A DNA stretch of 64,000 nucleotides from Microbulbifer litoralis (GTDB taxonomy: Bacteria; Pseudomonadota; Gammaproteobacteria; Pseudomonadales; Cellvibrionaceae). The notes beneath the pieces are model-generated. The model worked only from the letters and a program-made list of their open reading frames with translations. It made no database searches and was not told the DNA's origin. Location of the stretch: assembly GCF_023634065.1 (NCBI RefSeq), contig NZ_JALKCV010000009.1, positions 1-64,000 on the forward strand, given 5' to 3'. Both the position numbers and the translations under genes were made by a program. Positions 17,097 to 24,388 of the stretch are shown here, piece by piece. The stretch's first letter is position 1. Every line of letters starts with the position of its first letter.

Positions 17097-18146
17097 GTGA
17101 TAAACGGTATGCGAAAAATGATGATGCAGGCACTTGGCCTGCTACCCATGACCGGTTGTGATTCCTCCGCGGAGCGCAAGGTTTCGGATCACTTTGATGG
17201 CAAGAAGTTTTTTAATCCAACTCTCCGGAATCAGTTCTCGCCGAGCTTTTCGGATATCGTCCGGATGATACGGGAGGGCCGGGTCAAGTGGCCTGAGTCG
17301 GTTGATAACAGCAGCGTTCCAAGGCTGAATGAATCGCTTGGCCCCGATGACATCAGTCTCACGTTTGTAAATCACGCCACGTTTCTGGTGCAGCTGCCAG
17401 GGCTTAATATTCTCACCGACCCGGTGTGGTCCGAGCGTGCGAGCCCTTTTAGGTGGATCGGACCAAAACGCGTACGCGCACCAGGGTTGGCGCTGGATGA
17501 GCTTCCAGAAATTGATGTGGTAATCATCAGTCACAATCATTATGACCATCTGGACACCGATACATTAAAAAAAATCATTGCACGTTTTTCGCCTCTGGTG
17601 CTGGTTCCGTTGGGTGACAAAGCGTTGGTCGAATCCATCGGGGCGACAAATGTGCGTGAGCTCGATTGGTGGGAGGGCGTTGCAATCGATGTGGATACAC
17701 AGGTTACGTTTACTCCTACACAACACTCTTCGGCGCGTGGGCTCTTTGATCGGGACAGGAGCCTGTGGGGAAGTTACTTCATTCGATACAGGGGCCGCAG
17801 CGTCTACTTTGGCGGCGACGCCGGCTACTCAGCGCACTTCGCAGAAACGAAAAAACGCCTTGGTCCTCCTGAGATCGCATTGCTTGGCATAGGCGCTTAC
17901 GCGCCTCGATTCTTTATGAAGCCAATACATATGGCGCCGGATGAGGCGGTGCTGGCGCACAGGGATCTTGGTGCAAAGCTGAGTGTGGGTATGCATTTTG
18001 GTACCTTCCAGCTCGCCTCAGAAGGGTTTGATCAACCTTTGGAAGATCTCAAAATCGCTATGGAAAAACAAAACGTTTCGCAGAGTGAATTCATCACCTT
18101 ATTGGAAGGGGAGGAAAGGTTGTTTCGAGATACCTGGTTGCAGTAG
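17097..18146 (+). CDS. MBL-fold hydrolase, NAPE-PLD/UlaG-like
   Basis: A 349-residue metallo-beta-lactamase-fold protein. The zinc motif HNHYDHLD is seen near residue 145, a further His is in PTQHSS, an Asp in FGGDAGYS, and a C-terminal His in MHFGTF. The FVNHATFLVQLPGLNILTDPV start is typical of NAPE-PLD-like and RomA-like hydrolases. The N-terminus carries a short hydrophobic stretch ending near Cys21, so it may be exported. The GTG at 17097 has a GGGAG site 5-6 bp upstream, while the ATG at 17109 has none, so GTG is preferred. It is divergent from the tetR-RND operon, and a functional link is unproven. Confidence 0.85.
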   Translation: MINGMRKMMMQALGLLPMTGCDSSAERKVSDHFDGKKFFNPTLRNQFSPSFSDIVRMIREGRVKWPESVDNSSVPRLNESLGPDDISLTFVNHATFLVQLPGLNILTDPVWSERASPFRWIGPKRVRAPGLALDELPEIDVVIISHNHYDHLDTDTLKKIIARFSPLVLVPLGDKALVESIGATNVRELDWWEGVAIDVDTQVTFTPTQHSSARGLFDRDRSLWGSYFIRYRGRSVYFGGDAGYSAHFAETKKRLGPPEIALLGIGAYAPRFFMKPIHMAPDEAVLAHRDLGAKLSVGMHFGTFQLASEGFDQPLEDLKIAMEKQNVSQSEFITLLEGEERLFRDTWLQ

Positions 18147-18422
18147 CTGGAGTAGGCTAGTGGGCCGTTTGTAAAGTTCGGTAACAAGGGAGCACAGCCA
18201 AATCGTCCAGATCAAGGCGAGAAAGCGCTGGAATAGCAGCGTTATTTCAAGCTCTCTCTATGTAGAGCTGGGCGCTTTGGCGCAGCGAACTGTTTGCGAA
18301 CTTCCCGTACTGCACACGAAGGGTGCCGCGGTCTAAAGCCCGACCTGATTGTGAGCTCCGCAATATCATCGCCAGGTGCTAGAATGCCCGCCTGTCTCGG
18401 TCATCTCTGGAGAACAATTGCT
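18147..18422. other. Gap with hairpin-rich sequence
   Basis: These 276 bases have no gene. The first 150 bases contain several short inverted repeats (for example AAAGCGC near 18220 with GCGCTTT near 18268) and look like a dispersed intergenic repeat unit rather than coding DNA. The ribosome site GGAGA at about 18409 serves the next gene. Confidence 0.35.
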
Positions 18423-19364
18423 ATGAACACGGCCCCTGCAGCCTATCCAATCGGTACCCCCGGAACACCCTGGGGCGACGCGGAGCGCGCCGAGTGGCTG
18501 TCGCGCCAGGCCCGTCAACGCAGCTACGAGTCCGAGGTATTGAGCGCGATTGAGCGCCTGCGCCCGCGCTTCGATGTGGAGGAGTACGGCCGCCTGGATT
18601 ATGGCCCCGAGAGCTATCCGCGATTGGCGATCCGCAGCCGCGACTGGCGCGATGACCTGCCTGTCGTACTGGTGACGGGCGGTGTGCACGGCTACGAAAC
18701 CAGCGGCGTACACGGTGCGCTGGAGTTCGTCGATCAGCATGCCGCGGATTACGCCGGCCGCGTCAACCTGCTGGTCGCGCCCTGTGTCAGCCCCTGGGGC
18801 TACGAACGCATCCATCGCTGGAATCCGCACGCGATCGACCCGAACCGCTCCTTTCGCGAGGACAGCCCGGCTGGGGAGTCGGCGGCGCTGATGCGGCTGG
18901 TGGCGCCCATCCGCGATCGTGCGCTAATGCATATCGACCTGCACGAGATCACCGATACCGACGAAACCGAGTTCCGCCCCGCGCTGGCCGCCCGCGATGG
19001 CAAGCCGTTCGAGCCGGGCGGGATTCCCGATGGCTTCTACCTGGTGGACGACAGCGAGAGCCCGCAGCCGGAATTCCAGCAGGCGGTGATCGCGGCGGTG
19101 GAGAAAGTCACCCATATCGCCCCGGCGGATGACAACAACGAGATCATCGGCTCGCCGGTGGTCGCGCACGGCGTGATACAGTACCCGCTCAAGCAGCTCG
19201 CGCTTTGCGCGGGCATCACCAGCGCTCCCTACAAGACCACCACCGAGGTCTACCCCGACAGCCCCCGCGCGACGCCGGAGCAGTGCAATACCGCGCAGGC
19301 CGTCGCGGTGTGTGCGGCGATCGACTACGCGCTGGTACACCGGGAAGAGCGGCAGCTATCTTGA
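18423..19364 (+). CDS. M14-like zinc carboxypeptidase / deacylase
   Basis: A 313-residue protein. The ATG at 18423 follows a GGAGA site, and the family-like sequence begins there. The zinc motif GGVHGYETSG (His...Glu) is near residue 85, an AIDPNRSF substrate motif follows, and the third ligand is in MHIDLHEITD. This matches M14-type carboxypeptidases and succinylglutamate desuccinylase/aspartoacylase relatives. There is no signal peptide, so it is probably cytoplasmic. The real substrate is unknown. The RIO kinase gene starts 38 bp later and may be co-transcribed. Confidence 0.8.
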   Translation: MNTAPAAYPIGTPGTPWGDAERAEWLSRQARQRSYESEVLSAIERLRPRFDVEEYGRLDYGPESYPRLAIRSRDWRDDLPVVLVTGGVHGYETSGVHGALEFVDQHAADYAGRVNLLVAPCVSPWGYERIHRWNPHAIDPNRSFREDSPAGESAALMRLVAPIRDRALMHIDLHEITDTDETEFRPALAARDGKPFEPGGIPDGFYLVDDSESPQPEFQQAVIAAVEKVTHIAPADDNNEIIGSPVVAHGVIQYPLKQLALCAGITSAPYKTTTEVYPDSPRATPEQCNTAQAVAVCAAIDYALVHREERQLS

Positions 19365-19402
19365 AAACTCCAGAGGCGCGAGAGGGCTGATTACCAGGAA
19401 TC

Positions 19403-20248
19403 ATGAAAGTACCCAAGAGATTACAACCGCTGGTCGACGACGGCCTGATCGACGAGGTTATCGCCCAGTTGATGAGCGGCAAGGAAGCGCAGGTGTATGT
19501 GGTGCGCTGCGGAGATAGTCTGCGCTGTGCCAAGGTCTTCAAGGAGGCCAAACAGCGCAGCTTCAAGCAGGCGGTGCAATACCAGGAAGGCCGCAAGATG
19601 CGCAACAGCCGCCGCGCCCGGGCCATGTCAAAGAAGACCCGCTACGGGCAGAAAGAGCAGGAACAGGCCTGGCTGAGCGCCGAGGTCGATGCCCTGTACC
19701 GGCTGGCATCGGCCGGCGTGCGCGTGCCCCAGCCACACGGCTTTGTCGATGGCGTGCTGCTGATGGAGCTGGTGGCGGACGATGAGGGCTACGCCGCCCC
19801 GCGGCTGGACGATGTCACGCTGACCGCGGAGCAGGCCCGCGATTACCACGGCCAGGTGATGGCCGATGTCGTGCGCATGTTGTGTGCCGGGCTGGTCCAT
19901 GGCGACCTCTCCGAGTTCAACGTGCTGCTGGACCGCCACGGCCCGGTGATCATCGATTTGCCCCAGGCGGTGGATGCGGCCGGCAACAACAACGCGGCCG
20001 CGATGCTGGAGCGCGATGTCAACAATATGCGCGCTTATTTTGGCCGCTTCGCGCCGGAGCTCCTGACCACCGATTACGGCAAGGAAATCTGGGCGCTTTA
20101 TGAGGCGGCTGAGCTGCATCCGGACAGCGCCCTTACCGGAGTTTTCGAGCATGACACATCCAGCGTTGACGTTGGCGACTTGATGGCCGTTATCGATGAC
20201 GTCCGTGAAGAGCAGGCCGAGCGCATGGCGCCGGACTGGGACGAGTAG
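19403..20248 (+). CDS. RIO-type serine protein kinase (PA4780-like)
   Basis: A 281-residue bacterial RIO1-like kinase. A basic N-terminal region (KQRSFKQAVQYQEGRKMRNS) precedes the kinase core, with ATP-binding Lys in CAKVFKE, the catalytic loop LVHGDLSEFNVLL (HGDxxxxN) and the metal Asp in VIIDLPQAVD. Close relatives in Pseudomonas are of this length. Protein substrates are unknown. It lies between the M14-like gene and purT on the same strand. Confidence 0.88.
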   Translation: MKVPKRLQPLVDDGLIDEVIAQLMSGKEAQVYVVRCGDSLRCAKVFKEAKQRSFKQAVQYQEGRKMRNSRRARAMSKKTRYGQKEQEQAWLSAEVDALYRLASAGVRVPQPHGFVDGVLLMELVADDEGYAAPRLDDVTLTAEQARDYHGQVMADVVRMLCAGLVHGDLSEFNVLLDRHGPVIIDLPQAVDAAGNNNAAAMLERDVNNMRAYFGRFAPELLTTDYGKEIWALYEAAELHPDSALTGVFEHDTSSVDVGDLMAVIDDVREEQAERMAPDWDE

Positions 20249-20331
20249 GGCGATGAATTGTGGCCAGTTCGAGCGGATATTCGGCCGCTGAAGGTATTCC
20301 CGCGCAACATTCACAAAAAGGCAGAAATTCT

Positions 20332-21528
20332 ATGGCTACCCTGGGTACCCCTTTTTCTTCCACCGCCACCCGCGTCCTGCTCTGTGGCGCCGGTGAATTG
20401 GGCAAGGAAGTTGTGATCGAGCTGCAGCGTCTCGGTTGCGAAGTCATCGCGGTGGACCGCTATGCCAACGCCCCGGCGATGCAGGTGGCCGACCGCAGCC
20501 ATGTGGTCAATATGCTCGACGGCGACGCCCTGCGGGGGGTGATCGCGCAGGAGCAGCCGCAATTGGTGGTGCCGGAGATCGAGGCTATCGCCACCGATAC
20601 CCTGGCGGAGCTGGAAGGGGAGGGGGTCAATATTGTCCCCACCGCGCGGGCCACCCAACTGACCATGAATCGCGAGGGCATTCGTCGCCTGGCGGCGGAA
20701 ACCCTGGGGCTCCCTACCTCCCGCTACCGTTTTGCCGCCGGCGAGACGGAATTCAAGGCGGCTATCGACGAGATCGGTCTTCCCTGCCTGGTCAAACCGA
20801 TCATGAGCTCCTCGGGCAAGGGCCAGAGCCTGGTGCGCGATGCCTCACAGGTTGGGCAGGCCTGGGCCTACGCACAGGAGGGCGGCCGCGCCGGCAAGGG
20901 CAAGGTGATTGTCGAGGGCTTTGTCGACTTCGATTACGAAATCACCCTGCTCACCATTCGCCACAACGACGGCAGTGGCAACACCGTCACCAGCTTCTGT
21001 GCGCCCATTGGTCACCGCCAGGCGGATGGGGATTACCAGGAGTCTTGGCAGCCGCAGGCCATGTCGGCAGCGGCGCTGAGTCGCGCGCAGGAGATAGCCA
21101 GGGCGGTGACCGACAACCTCGGCGGTCGCGGCCTGTTCGGTGTGGAACTGTTTATCAAGGGCGACGATGCGATCTTCAGCGAGGTCTCGCCGCGGCCCCA
21201 CGATACCGGCCTGGTGACCCTGGTCTCCCAGGATCTCTCCGAGTTCGCCCTGCACGCCCGCGCTATTCTCGGGCTGCCGATTCCCAATATCCAGTTGCAC
21301 CGCGCTTCGGCCTCGTCGGTGCTGTTGGTGGAGGGCAACTCCACCCGGATGCAGTTTGGCAACCTCAGCGCCGCACTCTCCCGCCCCGATACCCAGCTGC
21401 GCCTGTTCGGCAAACCGGAAGTCGCCGGCAAGCGCCGCCTGGGTGTCGCCCTGGCGCGGGCCGATGATGTCGAAAGTGCGCGCGATATTGCCAATGCAGT
21501 GATTGCCGATATCGAGGTGACACTGTAG
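20332..21528 (+). CDS. purT: Formate-dependent GAR formyltransferase
   Basis: A 398-residue ATP-grasp enzyme that formylates glycinamide ribonucleotide with formate and ATP in purine synthesis. The N-terminal Rossmann part ([19 protein letters not shown]), the GAR-binding [12 protein letters not shown], the ATP-grasp [12 protein letters not shown] loop and the metal-binding [12 protein letters not shown] are all present. Length matches E. coli PurT (392). The ATG at 20332 is chosen because the conserved protein starts there; the open frame upstream is not conserved-looking. Confidence 0.95.
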   Translation: MATLGTPFSSTATRVLLCGAGELGKEVVIELQRLGCEVIAVDRYANAPAMQVADRSHVVNMLDGDALRGVIAQEQPQLVVPEIEAIATDTLAELEGEGVNIVPTARATQLTMNREGIRRLAAETLGLPTSRYRFAAGETEFKAAIDEIGLPCLVKPIMSSSGKGQSLVRDASQVGQAWAYAQEGGRAGKGKVIVEGFVDFDYEITLLTIRHNDGSGNTVTSFCAPIGHRQADGDYQESWQPQAMSAAALSRAQEIARAVTDNLGGRGLFGVELFIKGDDAIFSEVSPRPHDTGLVTLVSQDLSEFALHARAILGLPIPNIQLHRASASSVLLVEGNSTRMQFGNLSAALSRPDTQLRLFGKPEVAGKRRLGVALARADDVESARDIANAVIADIEVTL

Positions 21529-21680
21529 AGGCCATTCCCGGCCATCCCATCATCCCGGATCCAGTGAAAGTGCCCCGGCGGTCTGTATTCCGAGGTAAGC
21601 CCGGAATGACGATTGTGGTTGTGCTCCTTTGTCGCAGGACTTCATGCTCGGTCCGCTAGCAGCCGGAACCGTCCATGCCT
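21529..21680. other. Intergenic repeat-like segment after purT
   Basis: No gene. The sequence resembles the GC-rich intergenic repeats common in these genomes (CATCCCGGATCCAG, later CCGGAATGACG). From 21681 the DNA turns AT-richer and holds the dyad and promoter of the next gene. Confidence 0.35.
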
Positions 21681-21698
21681 ACCCGACATCTGTCGGGT
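21681..21698. promoter_or_regulatory. Dyad element ACCCGACA-TC-TGTCGGGT, copy 1
   Basis: A perfect 8-bp-arm dyad around two bases, identical over 18 bp to the copy at 24308-24325. A TATAAT hexamer follows at 21719-21724, so the dyad sits in promoter position for the cysteine-protease gene at 21912. There is no run of T after it, which argues against an intrinsic terminator for purT. Confidence 0.65.
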
Positions 21699-21911
21699 GG
21701 CGAATCCATAGCTTTACATATAATGTCTCACGGTCAGGTTGGTCAGAGCTGTTTTTGAAAGCAACGGCGTGATCGAGAGGCTGCCACGGCATTGGCTTCG
21801 CGTTACTTGGCCGGCTACCCGATTTGGCTATCCAGCGTCGCGCCCTCGAAGTGATTCGGTGCCCCAAAACACAGGGGATCGATATGTAGAAATGAGTATG
21901 GAGATTCAATA

Positions 21912-22544
21912 ATGGCTGATTCGCATTATGCAGCACATATCAAAGTGCTGAATGCCGCCACCAAAAATAACGGAAAACTTGGCTGGCGTTTTCATCAGAA
22001 CATGCCTGAATGTCGACCAATCGTTGGGAGGGGCGTCTGCTGGGCGATCTCGCTCGAGTATTTGAAGCTTATTCGAAGGGGGTTTGACCCGGGCCAGTAC
22101 TATGGCGTGCATACGAGCAGGCGAAACGGCCGGTATGTCTATCGTACCGTCAATACTGATGCATTGAGGACCCTGGTCAATCGAAACCGCAGTTTGAATA
22201 CTGAGGTGAATTATTTTGATCAGGAGTTACAGAGTCAGGTAGATTTTATCGTTCTCAGTCGTCAGTACGATGTTGATTTGAACCCTGTCGAGATACTCTC
22301 CCACGGCAATCGAATGGCAAACGGCGACATCAATCGTAATGTTTTGGTGTATATATTTGGGCCAAATGGCGGGCACGCAATGGCTTACCGGGTGTTTTCC
22401 GGTCGGGTTCGTTTCTTTGATCCGAATTTTGGTGAGTACCTGTTTAACTCGCCAGCGAATTTTATGGATTTCTTCACCTACTTTTTGCCGACCATGTACG
22501 AAGATGACTACGATACTTTTTCGTATGTTGATCTGTCCGCTTGA
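21912..22544 (+). CDS. YopT/AvrPphB-like (C58) cysteine protease homologue
   Basis: A 210-residue protein. A papain-clan catalytic triad is visible: Cys43 in GRGVCWAISLEYLK, His155 in GPNGGHAMAYRV and Asp170 in VRFFDPNFGEY, with spacing (Cys-His 112, His-Asp 15) like the YopT family. C58 enzymes are usually effectors or toxin domains that cleave host GTPases or other targets. No signal peptide or secretion marker is seen, and the protein is only the catalytic module. Base composition is more AT-rich than in the flanking purT and dbpA genes, which suggests acquisition. It carries the dyad element upstream. A similar-sized but unrelated-looking papain-like protein lies at 31055-31684. Confidence 0.7.
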   Translation: MADSHYAAHIKVLNAATKNNGKLGWRFHQNMPECRPIVGRGVCWAISLEYLKLIRRGFDPGQYYGVHTSRRNGRYVYRTVNTDALRTLVNRNRSLNTEVNYFDQELQSQVDFIVLSRQYDVDLNPVEILSHGNRMANGDINRNVLVYIFGPNGGHAMAYRVFSGRVRFFDPNFGEYLFNSPANFMDFFTYFLPTMYEDDYDTFSYVDLSA

Positions 22545-22868
22545 AGTGCATTCTCAAATGCATTGCGTTGGTCGGGTTTAAGGTGCCAAGTGGCTGCTTC
22601 TTGGCGAATAACTGCGGCGTAGGGCCCCACAGCTTGGAGCCAGCACCTGGAATGATGATGACAGTTTCAGTTTTCCCAGGTTTATCAATTTCAATAGCGG
22701 TTCTTCCAAGCCATAATGTCACCTGAGACTGCTACGCAAGGGTGGCTGGACAGCCACCTCTGCGCGACGCCTGCTTGTGGTGATCGATATGGCTATTGGT
22801 TGTTTCAATAGGAAATTGGCCCGAACTTACCTACAATAGGCCGGTTTTTCTACGATCGAGCCCCCGCT
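22545..22868. other. Gap with a weak minus-strand small open frame
   Basis: No confident gene. On the minus strand a GTG at 22722 opens an 82-codon frame to 22474 that overlaps the protease gene end. Its first 60 residues look protein-like (LWLGRTAIEIDKPGKTETV, then IIPGAGSKLWGPTPQ), but the ribosome site is poor. It might encode a small partner or be a remnant. dbpA begins at 22869. Confidence 0.25.
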
Positions 22869-24281
22869 GTGACCACTTCCGATGCCCCCGATACCCATAC
22901 CCCGCGCGATTTCCAGTCTCTGCCTCTTCGGCAGCCCCTGCTCAGGAACCTTGAGGACCTCGGCTACACCCGCCTGACAGAAATCCAGGCCGCCGCACTG
23001 CCGGCGATTGTGGCCGGGAAGGATGTTATCGGCCAGGCCAAAACCGGCTCCGGCAAGACGGTAGCCTTTGGTCTTGGCCTGCTGCACAAGCTGCGGGTAG
23101 GGCAGTTCCGGGTGCAGTCGCTGGTGTTGTGTCCTACCCGGGAGTTGGCGGACCAGGTGGCGCGGGAGCTGCGCAAGCTGGCGCGGGCGATTCATAACAT
23201 CAAGATCCTGACACTGTGCGGGGGTATGCCGTTCGGCCCGCAAATTGGCTCGCTCAAACACGGTGCGCACATTGTGGTAGGTACCCCGGGCCGTATTGAA
23301 GATCACCTGCGCAAGGGCAATCTCGACCTGGGCACTGTGGAGACCCTGGTGTTGGATGAGGCTGACCGCATGCTGGATATGGGATTCCAGGCGGTGCTGG
23401 ACCAGATCCTGGCGGAGCTGCCCCGGCAGCGGCAGACACTGTTGTTCTCCGCCACCTACCCCCAAACCATCGATGCCCTAGCAGACCGGGTGCTGCGCGA
23501 TCCGGTGAAGGTGGAGGTGGCTGCGGCGCACACCCGGAATACCATCGAGCAGCGTTACTATCGGGTGGAAAACAACGAGGCGAGGCCCGCGGCGCTCTAC
23601 CAGCTGTTGGCCGATTGCGACGCTTCCTCTGCACTGGTCTTCTGCAATACCAGAAAGGAGACCGAGGAGGCTGCCCAGACGCTGAAGCGCGCCGGCTTTG
23701 CTGCACTGGCGCTCCACGGCGATATGGAACAGAAAGACCGCGATCGTACGCTGGCCCTGTTCGCCAACGGCAGCGCCTCCATCCTGGTAGCGACGGATGT
23801 GGCAGCGCGCGGGCTGGATATCGAAGAGCTGCCGCTGGTGGTGAACTACCACCTGTCCCGCGATCCGGAGGTGCATGTACACCGGATCGGCCGCACCGGG
23901 CGGGCAGGGCAGAAGGGCGCGGCGCTGTCTCTGGTCGGCAAGAAAGAGATCTACAAACTGGAGCGGCTGGAAGCGTTGATGCAGCAGCCGATTACGCTAC
24001 GGGAGGTTCCGTCCCTACCTGGCGGTTTTGCTCCTCCTCGCCCTGTGATGACGACCCTGCAGATCGACGGCGGCAAGAAGCAGAAGGTCCGTGCCGGTGA
24101 TGTGGTGGGCGCGTTGACCGGGGAGGGCGGTATCGATGGATCGCAGATCGGCAAGATCCAGTTGTTCGATTTTTCCACCTTTGTCGCGGTAGAGCGGGTG
24201 GTGGCCAAAAAGGCCCTGGGTAAGCTCGCCCATGGAAAGTTGAAAGGCCGAAAGTTCCGCGCGCGCATTGTGGGTGTCTGA
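22869..24281 (+). CDS. dbpA: ATP-dependent RNA helicase DbpA
   Basis: A 470-residue DEAD-box helicase. Motifs in order: Q motif (YTRLTEIQ), Walker A AKTGSGKT, PTRELADQ, TPGR, DEAD (LVLDEADRMLDMGF), SAT, then FCNTRKE, ATDVAARGLD and HRIGRTGRAGQ. The C-terminal DbpA RNA-binding domain (KQKVRAGDVVGALTGEGG...IGKIQLFDFSTFVAVE) targets the helicase to 23S rRNA helix 92 for 50S assembly, which separates it from other DEAD proteins. It starts at GTG 22869 and is a core gene inside an otherwise accessory region. Confidence 0.93.
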   Translation: MTTSDAPDTHTPRDFQSLPLRQPLLRNLEDLGYTRLTEIQAAALPAIVAGKDVIGQAKTGSGKTVAFGLGLLHKLRVGQFRVQSLVLCPTRELADQVARELRKLARAIHNIKILTLCGGMPFGPQIGSLKHGAHIVVGTPGRIEDHLRKGNLDLGTVETLVLDEADRMLDMGFQAVLDQILAELPRQRQTLLFSATYPQTIDALADRVLRDPVKVEVAAAHTRNTIEQRYYRVENNEARPAALYQLLADCDASSALVFCNTRKETEEAAQTLKRAGFAALALHGDMEQKDRDRTLALFANGSASILVATDVAARGLDIEELPLVVNYHLSRDPEVHVHRIGRTGRAGQKGAALSLVGKKEIYKLERLEALMQQPITLREVPSLPGGFAPPRPVMTTLQIDGGKKQKVRAGDVVGALTGEGGIDGSQIGKIQLFDFSTFVAVERVVAKKALGKLAHGKLKGRKFRARIVGV

Positions 24282-24307
24282 GCGCGGGTCAGGTTCCCAA
24301 CAATACA

Positions 24308-24325
24308 ACCCGACATCTGTCGGGT
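24308..24325. promoter_or_regulatory. Dyad element copy 2 with promoter of lipoprotein 1
   Basis: ACCCGACATCTGTCGGGT, identical to the copy at 21681. It is followed by TGTAAT (24339-24344) as -10, which would place the -35 inside the right arm of the dyad. The stretch from the dyad to the start codon is conserved with the copy before lipoprotein 2 (26998-27077), including GTCTGTGTAAT and TTGCATTG. Confidence 0.65.
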
Positions 24326-24388
24326 ACCCGAAAGTCTGTGTAATCCGTAGAGTTCGCCCGATAACTTGCATTGTAATTGGGCAACAGG

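Noticed and set aside
20436..21467. Alternative plus frame inside purT
   Set aside because: Gly/Arg/Pro-rich shadow of purT, which has all family motifs.
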